A DNA stretch of 9,550 nt from Burkholderiales bacterium (GTDB lineage: Bacteria > Pseudomonadota > Gammaproteobacteria > Burkholderiales > SG8-41). Shown in pieces: positions 5,886 to 9,550 of this stretch (position 1 is its first letter; each line of letters begins with the position of its first letter). The notes under the pieces were generated by a model. The model ran no database searches. It worked only from the letters and a program-made list of their open reading frames with translations, and was not told the DNA's origin. Made by a program: the position numbers and the translations under genes. The stretch spans positions 1 through 9,550 of the forward strand of contig SYEN01000305.1 of assembly GCA_005800795.1 (NCBI GenBank), given 5' to 3'.

Positions 5886-7088
5886 ATGGACCTGCGATTC
5901 ACTGCCGATGAAATTCAATTTCGCGACGAGGTGCGGGGGTTTTTCCGCACAGCACTGCCTGCTTCGATCCGCCGCAAAATGGAGCTCGGCCAGCGTCTCT
6001 CGAAAGATGACATCGTTACCTGGCAGCGTATTCTCAACGCCAAGGGCTGGGCCGTGCCGAGCTGGCCGGTAGAGTGGGGCGGCACCGATTGGGGGCCGGT
6101 CAAGACCTACATTTTCAAGGAAGAAATGCAGCAGGCGCCGGCGCCCGATCCGCTGAGCTTTAACGTCAGCATGGTCGGGCCGGTGCTGATCGCTTTCGGC
6201 AGCGAGGCGCAGAAAAAACATTTTTTGCCGAAGTTGGCGAATCTGGATATCTGGTTTTGCCAGGGCTTTTCCGAGCCGGGTGCGGGCTCCGACCTGGCGT
6301 CTTTGCGGACAGCCGCCAAGCGCGAGGGCGACCACTACATTGTCAATGGTCAAAAAATCTGGACCTCGCGCGCACACAACGCCGACTGGATGTTTTGCCT
6401 TGTTCGCACCAGCAGCGAAGGCAAGCCGCAGCAGGGCATTTCGTATCTGCTGATCGACGTCAAGACGCCGGGCCTCACCATACGCCCGATCCACACCATC
6501 GACGGCGAGCATCATTTTAACGAAGTGTTTTTCGACAATGTGCGCGTGCCTGCCGAAAACATCGTTGGTGAAGAAAACAAGGGCTGGACCTACGCCAAAT
6601 ATCTTCTGGGACACGAGCGCGTGGGCATCGCGCGCATTGGCGCAGCCAAGCATCGCATCCAGCGTGCCAAGGCGCTGGCGGCCGACGTGATGATCGGTGA
6701 CACGCCGCTGTCCGAGACGACGCGCTTTCGCGAAAAGGTCGCGTCCATTGAAGTGGAATTGAAAGCGCTGGAGATCACGCAAATGCGCGTGGTGGCGAAT
6801 TCCGTGCGGCTGCCCAAGGGTGCGGCTGATCCGACTTCGTCGATCCTGAAGTTGAAGGGTACGGAATTGCAGCAGGCCACCACCGAAATCCTGATGGAAG
6901 TCGCGGGTGCGAATGCAATGATCCGTGAACCGGATCATCTGTGGGGCACGGCCACCGAGCCGTCCATCGGGCCGGAATGGACGACGACCACGGCGGCAGA
7001 TTACTTTTACATGCGTGCCGCTTCGATCTACGGCGGCTCGAATGAAATTCAGAAGAACGTAATCGCCAAGCGCATTCTCGAATTGTAA
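5886..7088 (+). CDS. Acyl-CoA dehydrogenase, large subunit (PimC-like)
   Basis: A 400-residue FAD-dependent enzyme introducing a 2,3 double bond into an acyl-CoA. AGGGAGA upstream supports the ATG at 5886. The domains run in the usual order: N-terminal helices (1-115), a beta domain with the signature FSEPGAGSDLASL (128-140) and QKIWTSRAHNADW (156-168), and C-terminal helices ending with IYGGSNEIQKNVIAKRIL (381-398). Where medium-chain enzymes have the catalytic Glu in Y-E-G, this has Gly383; Glu244 in LLGHERVGIAR aligns with the alternative base used by isovaleryl- and long-chain-CoA dehydrogenases. It resembles the large subunit of pimeloyl-CoA dehydrogenase, and the smaller partner gene follows after 25 bp, so a heteromeric enzyme is likely. 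Substrate chain and shape are not readable; a dicarboxylyl-, branched or cyclic acyl-CoA is a guess. Confidence 0.93.
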   Translation: MDLRFTADEIQFRDEVRGFFRTALPASIRRKMELGQRLSKDDIVTWQRILNAKGWAVPSWPVEWGGTDWGPVKTYIFKEEMQQAPAPDPLSFNVSMVGPVLIAFGSEAQKKHFLPKLANLDIWFCQGFSEPGAGSDLASLRTAAKREGDHYIVNGQKIWTSRAHNADWMFCLVRTSSEGKPQQGISYLLIDVKTPGLTIRPIHTIDGEHHFNEVFFDNVRVPAENIVGEENKGWTYAKYLLGHERVGIARIGAAKHRIQRAKALAADVMIGDTPLSETTRFREKVASIEVELKALEITQMRVVANSVRLPKGAADPTSSILKLKGTELQQATTEILMEVAGANAMIREPDHLWGTATEPSIGPEWTTTTAADYFYMRAASIYGGSNEIQKNVIAKRILEL

Positions 7089-7113
7089 AACCGAACCTGC
7101 GAAAGCCACAGCC

Positions 7114-8277
7114 ATGGATTTTGATTTCAACGACGAACAACGCATGCTTAAAGACAGCGTCAATCAGCTCATCGCTGACCGCTACACTTTCGAGCAGCGC
7201 AAGTCCTACATGAAGGACGCCAGCGGTTTCAGCCGTGACGTGTGGAACCAGTTCGCCGAAATGGGCTTGCTCGGTCTGCCGTTCGATGAAAAGTTCGGCG
7301 GTGTGGGTTACACGGATGGCGGGGCGGTGGAAACCATGATTGTCATGGAAGCCTTCGGCCGGGGATTGACGCTGGAGCCTTATCTCGCCACGGTGGTGCT
7401 GGGTGGTGGGCTGATCCATCGGGGCGGCAATGACGCACAACGCGAAGCCCTGTTGCCGAAGATCGCGGATGGCAGCCTGATGCTGGCGTTCGCGCACGAA
7501 GAGGCACAATCGCGCTACAACCTCGCCGATGTGGCCACCACCGCGAAGCGCGATGCAGATGGCTGGTTGCTCACCGGTGAGAAAAATTTTGTGGTGCATG
7601 GCAATTGCGCGGACAAGATTATTGTCTCCGCGCGTATTGCGGGGGATCGCGCCAGCCGGGATGGCATTGGTCTGTTTCTGGTGGACGCGAAGGCGCCCGG
7701 CGTGGCGCGCAAGTCGTATGAAACACAGGACGGTCAGCGTGCCGCGCAGATCAGATTATCTGGCGTGAAAGTCAGTTCCAACGATGCCATAGGTGATCCG
7801 GACAAGGCATTGCCGCTGATCGAAAAAGTCACTGATACCGTGCTGGCGGCGGTGGCGGCCGAAGCGGTGGGCGCGATGTCGGCGGCGCATGAAGTCACGC
7901 TCGACTACCTGCGTACGCGCAAGCAGTTTGGTGTTGCCATCGGCAGCTTTCAGGTGTTGCAGCATCGCGCGGTGGACGTGCTGGTAAGTCTGGAGCAGGC
8001 GCGCAGCATGGCCTACTACGCCACCATGATGGCGAATGATCCTGACCCTGCAGAGCGCAGCAAGGCGATATCGGCCGCCACGGTGCAGATACGCCGCTCC
8101 GGCAAATTCGTCGGCCAGCAGGTGGTGCAGTTGCACGGCGGCATCGGCATGACCCTCGACTACAAAATCGGCCATTACTTCAAGCGGCTGACGGCGATGG
8201 AATCGTTGCTGGGAGATACCGATTATCATCTGGCGGCTTTGGCGCGGGCAGGTGGTTTGATTGAAGCCAGTGCTTGA
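7114..8277 (+). CDS. Acyl-CoA dehydrogenase, small subunit (PimD-like)
   Basis: A 387-residue member of the acyl-CoA dehydrogenase fold. The C-terminal domain carries RKQFGVAIGSFQVLQHRAVD (269-288) and QLHGGIGMTLDYKIGHYFKR (339-358), segments that in the family contact FAD across the dimer interface. The residue matching the medium-chain catalytic Glu falls in ESLLGDTDYH (363-372) and is Leu. The alternative position near 241-246 (TDTVLA) is not Glu either, so no obvious catalytic base is seen. The beta domain also has AHEEAQSR (127-134) in place of the usual xSEPxAGSD. This fits a non-catalytic partner in a heteromer with the preceding subunit, as in PimC/PimD and the mycobacterial ChsE1-ChsE2 type. 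The ribosome binding site is weak, and its stop lies one base from the next start, suggesting coupled translation. Confidence 0.9.
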   Translation: MDFDFNDEQRMLKDSVNQLIADRYTFEQRKSYMKDASGFSRDVWNQFAEMGLLGLPFDEKFGGVGYTDGGAVETMIVMEAFGRGLTLEPYLATVVLGGGLIHRGGNDAQREALLPKIADGSLMLAFAHEEAQSRYNLADVATTAKRDADGWLLTGEKNFVVHGNCADKIIVSARIAGDRASRDGIGLFLVDAKAPGVARKSYETQDGQRAAQIRLSGVKVSSNDAIGDPDKALPLIEKVTDTVLAAVAAEAVGAMSAAHEVTLDYLRTRKQFGVAIGSFQVLQHRAVDVLVSLEQARSMAYYATMMANDPDPAERSKAISAATVQIRRSGKFVGQQVVQLHGGIGMTLDYKIGHYFKRLTAMESLLGDTDYHLAALARAGGLIEASA

Positions 8278-8278
8278 C

Positions 8279-9151
8279 ATGAAAGCCAGCCAATCCCTTT
8301 TTTTAGACATTCGCGGCATTAAGTATCACTGCCGAACCTGGGGCCAGGAAGGTGCGCCCAAGGTGTTTATGTTGCATGGTTTTCAGGATGTCTCCGCGTC
8401 ATGGCAATTCACGGTCAATGCCTTTGAGAAAGACTGGCACATCATTGCGCCCGACTGGCGCGGCTATGGCCTTTCCGGCTGGGCGGGGCAGGATACCTAC
8501 TGGTTCCCGGATTTTGTAGCTGATCTGCACGCCCTTCTCGATCACTTCGAGCCGGACGAGCCGGCGACCATCGTCGCGCACAGCATGGGCACTAGCATCG
8601 TGGGGATCTACGCGGGCGCAGTTCCGGCGCGCATAGCCAAGCTCGCCATTGTCGAAGGATTCAGCGCGCTGCCGCCCGGCGCTGAGGAAGCGCCGCGCCG
8701 ATACGCCAAGTGGTTGCGCCAGATCTCTCGTGGTGAGCAGCAGCGGCCGTATGCGGATTTCGCGGATTTTGCCGAGCGCATGATGGCGGAGAACCCGCAT
8801 CTGACGGCGGAGCGCGCGCAGTTTCTGGTGCAGCACTGGGGTGAGGAAGAAGCCGACGGCACGGTGGTGCGGCGCGCCGATCCGGCGCATAAAGTGGTGC
8901 GCCCCACGCCCAATCGCCATGACGAGTTGGTGGCCTGCTGGCGCGAAATTACCGCGCCAGTGCTGTTTATCGAAGGCGCGGATTCACGTCTGGTGGCTGA
9001 CGCGAAACGCAACCCGGAGGCGTATCAGGAACGCCTTGCGGCGTTCCAGAATCTGGTGGATGTGGAGCGTATTGAGGATGCAGGTCACAACATCCATCAC
9101 GATCAGCCGGAGGCGCTGGCGAAAGTGATTGAGAAATTCCTGCTAAGTTAA
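8279..9151 (+). CDS. Alpha/beta-fold hydrolase
   Basis: A 290-residue serine hydrolase of the alpha/beta fold. Visible parts are the oxyanion-hole strand MLHGFQD (31-37), APDWRGYGLSG (57-67), the nucleophile elbow VAHSMGTS with Ser102 (99-106), a helical lid region (about 135-220), Asp235 in IEGADSRL as the likely acid, and His270 in DAGHNIHH. The elbow has Ala in the first position and Gly then Thr after Ser, a mild variant of GHSMGG. The nucleophile is Ser, which excludes epoxide hydrolase and haloalkane dehalogenase types that use Asp. The ATG at 8279 is preferred; a TTG at 8261 would add six residues overlapping the previous gene. It is last in the acyl-CoA operon, one base after the dehydrogenase stop, so ester, lactone, C-C bond or thioester hydrolysis in that pathway is likely. 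The substrate is unknown. Confidence 0.92.
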   Translation: MKASQSLFLDIRGIKYHCRTWGQEGAPKVFMLHGFQDVSASWQFTVNAFEKDWHIIAPDWRGYGLSGWAGQDTYWFPDFVADLHALLDHFEPDEPATIVAHSMGTSIVGIYAGAVPARIAKLAIVEGFSALPPGAEEAPRRYAKWLRQISRGEQQRPYADFADFAERMMAENPHLTAERAQFLVQHWGEEEADGTVVRRADPAHKVVRPTPNRHDELVACWREITAPVLFIEGADSRLVADAKRNPEAYQERLAAFQNLVDVERIEDAGHNIHHDQPEALAKVIEKFLLS

Positions 9152-9175
9152 GTATTTGTTTTAATTGATTATTTT
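9149..9175 (-). repeat. AT-rich element, copy 3 (inverted, imperfect)
   Basis: Read on the - strand this matches copy 2: taagtatttgtttt is identical, then one substitution, attga, a one-base insertion, and tatttt. It starts at the stop codon of the hydrolase gene (9149-9151) and fills most of the 36-bp gap before the convergent gene end at 9188. No hairpin terminator is visible in this gap. Confidence 0.6.
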
Positions 9176-9187
9176 TTTAGATCTGAC

Positions 9188-9550
9188 TTAGTGCTGCGGC
9201 TCGGCTTTCAGCAGCAGCCGTGTGAAATGCCGCCCGGCAAATTCCTGTCCGGCGTTCAGCGGCAAGCGGTCCTCATTCAAGCTCGGGTCGAACAAATTTT
9301 CCGGCGCGTCGAGTTCCAGTAGATTCATGTAGCGTGCCGCTGGGTCGACGCCGATTTGTGCGGGTGCGGGGGCGTGCTGCAATTGCCAGATGCGGTGCAC
9401 GCCGGGCAGTTCAAGCACGCGCTTTAAGTGCTGTGCCGTGTCCGCCTGAAACTTCGCTTCGGCATCACCCGTGCCCTTGAAGTGGTATTCCATGCGCGCC
9501 CAGAAGCGGCCCGCGCGGTTGTCTTTCTCGGTCAACCCCAGTACACGGTA
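9188..9550 (-). CDS. Small conserved-looking protein, possibly dimeric alpha-beta barrel type (partial)
   Basis: The frame is open to the right edge, so the start lies outside the window; 120 residues are visible. An internal TTG at 9535 is a possible start, but the frame continues upstream of it (YRVLG) with no sign of an initiation site. The segment order RMEYHFKGTGDAEAKFQ, VLELPGVHRIWQL and YMNLLELDAPENL recalls EthD/Dabb-like proteins, which are ferredoxin-like folds with a conserved LPGV turn and a strand carrying an acidic residue after the second helix. This match is by eye and weak. It converges on the alpha/beta hydrolase with a 36-bp gap. Such proteins often accompany ring-degradation or polyketide genes, but no function is assigned. 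Confidence 0.7.
   Translation of the reverse strand, partial: YRVLGLTEKDNRAGRFWARMEYHFKGTGDAEAKFQADTAQHLKRVLELPGVHRIWQLQHAPAPAQIGVDPAARYMNLLELDAPENLFDPSLNEDRLPLNAGQEFAGRHFTRLLLKAEPQH

Noticed and set aside
5868..7163. Long 431-codon open frame on the - strand opposite the large dehydrogenase subunit
   Set aside because: It is rich in Arg and His, has no recognisable domain, and lies fully opposite a gene with clear family motifs; such shadows are common in GC-rich DNA.
6775..7599. 274-codon open frame on the - strand across the two dehydrogenase genes
   Set aside because: It spans a gene boundary opposite well-supported coding sequence and shows no family motif.
9152..9187. Terminator between the convergent genes at the right end
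   Set aside because: There is a T run, but no GC-rich stem can be formed in the gap.

Overview
The window looks like chromosomal DNA of a betaproteobacterium of the Burkholderiales type. This is inferred from three Bug/TctC-family periplasmic binding proteins within about 4 kb (a family hugely expanded in Bordetella, Cupriavidus and relatives), a GC-rich coding style, and RraA-like, TauD-like and acyl-CoA dehydrogenase genes arranged as small catabolic clusters. No rRNA, tRNA, CRISPR array, insertion sequence or phage gene is visible, and no gap without a gene exceeds about 235 bp.

Left part (1-1799). An RraA-family gene on the + strand enters from the left edge. Its reading frame is broken near 336-345, and a one-base change in a C tract would restore it. 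It converges on a Bug-type binding protein gene on the - strand, and a perfect 12-bp inverted repeat with T runs on both sides sits between the two ends as a bidirectional terminator. A 101-bp spacer then separates that gene from the next, divergent one.

Middle part (1801-4837). A second Bug gene is followed after 15 bp by a TauD/TfdA-type Fe(II)/2-oxoglutarate dioxygenase, probably as one operon for capturing and oxidising an acidic compound. A third Bug gene follows, after a 136-bp spacer that holds a perfect 10-bp hairpin and an AT-rich repeat in place of a normal ribosome binding site. No TctA/TctB membrane subunits are present, so all three binding proteins are orphans here.

Right part (4838-9550). 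A 234-bp leader with a perfect tandem 12-bp repeat (candidate operator) precedes a tight operon: a crotonase-family enzyme, a large and a small acyl-CoA dehydrogenase subunit resembling the PimC/PimD pair, and an alpha/beta hydrolase. The set fits degradation of a CoA-activated acid: dehydrogenation by a heteromeric flavoprotein, a crotonase step, and hydrolysis. Catalytic residues look unevenly distributed: the crotonase has Arg where classical hydratases have the first catalytic Glu, and the small dehydrogenase subunit lacks the usual base. A partial, convergent gene for a small protein (possibly a dimeric alpha-beta barrel type) runs off the right edge.

The most unusual non-coding signal is a family of three AT-rich elements of about 27 nt (609-636, 3820-3847, and inverted at 9149-9175). 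Each abuts or overlaps a gene end or start in an otherwise GC-rich sequence. No wholly new multi-gene system can be claimed from this window alone.
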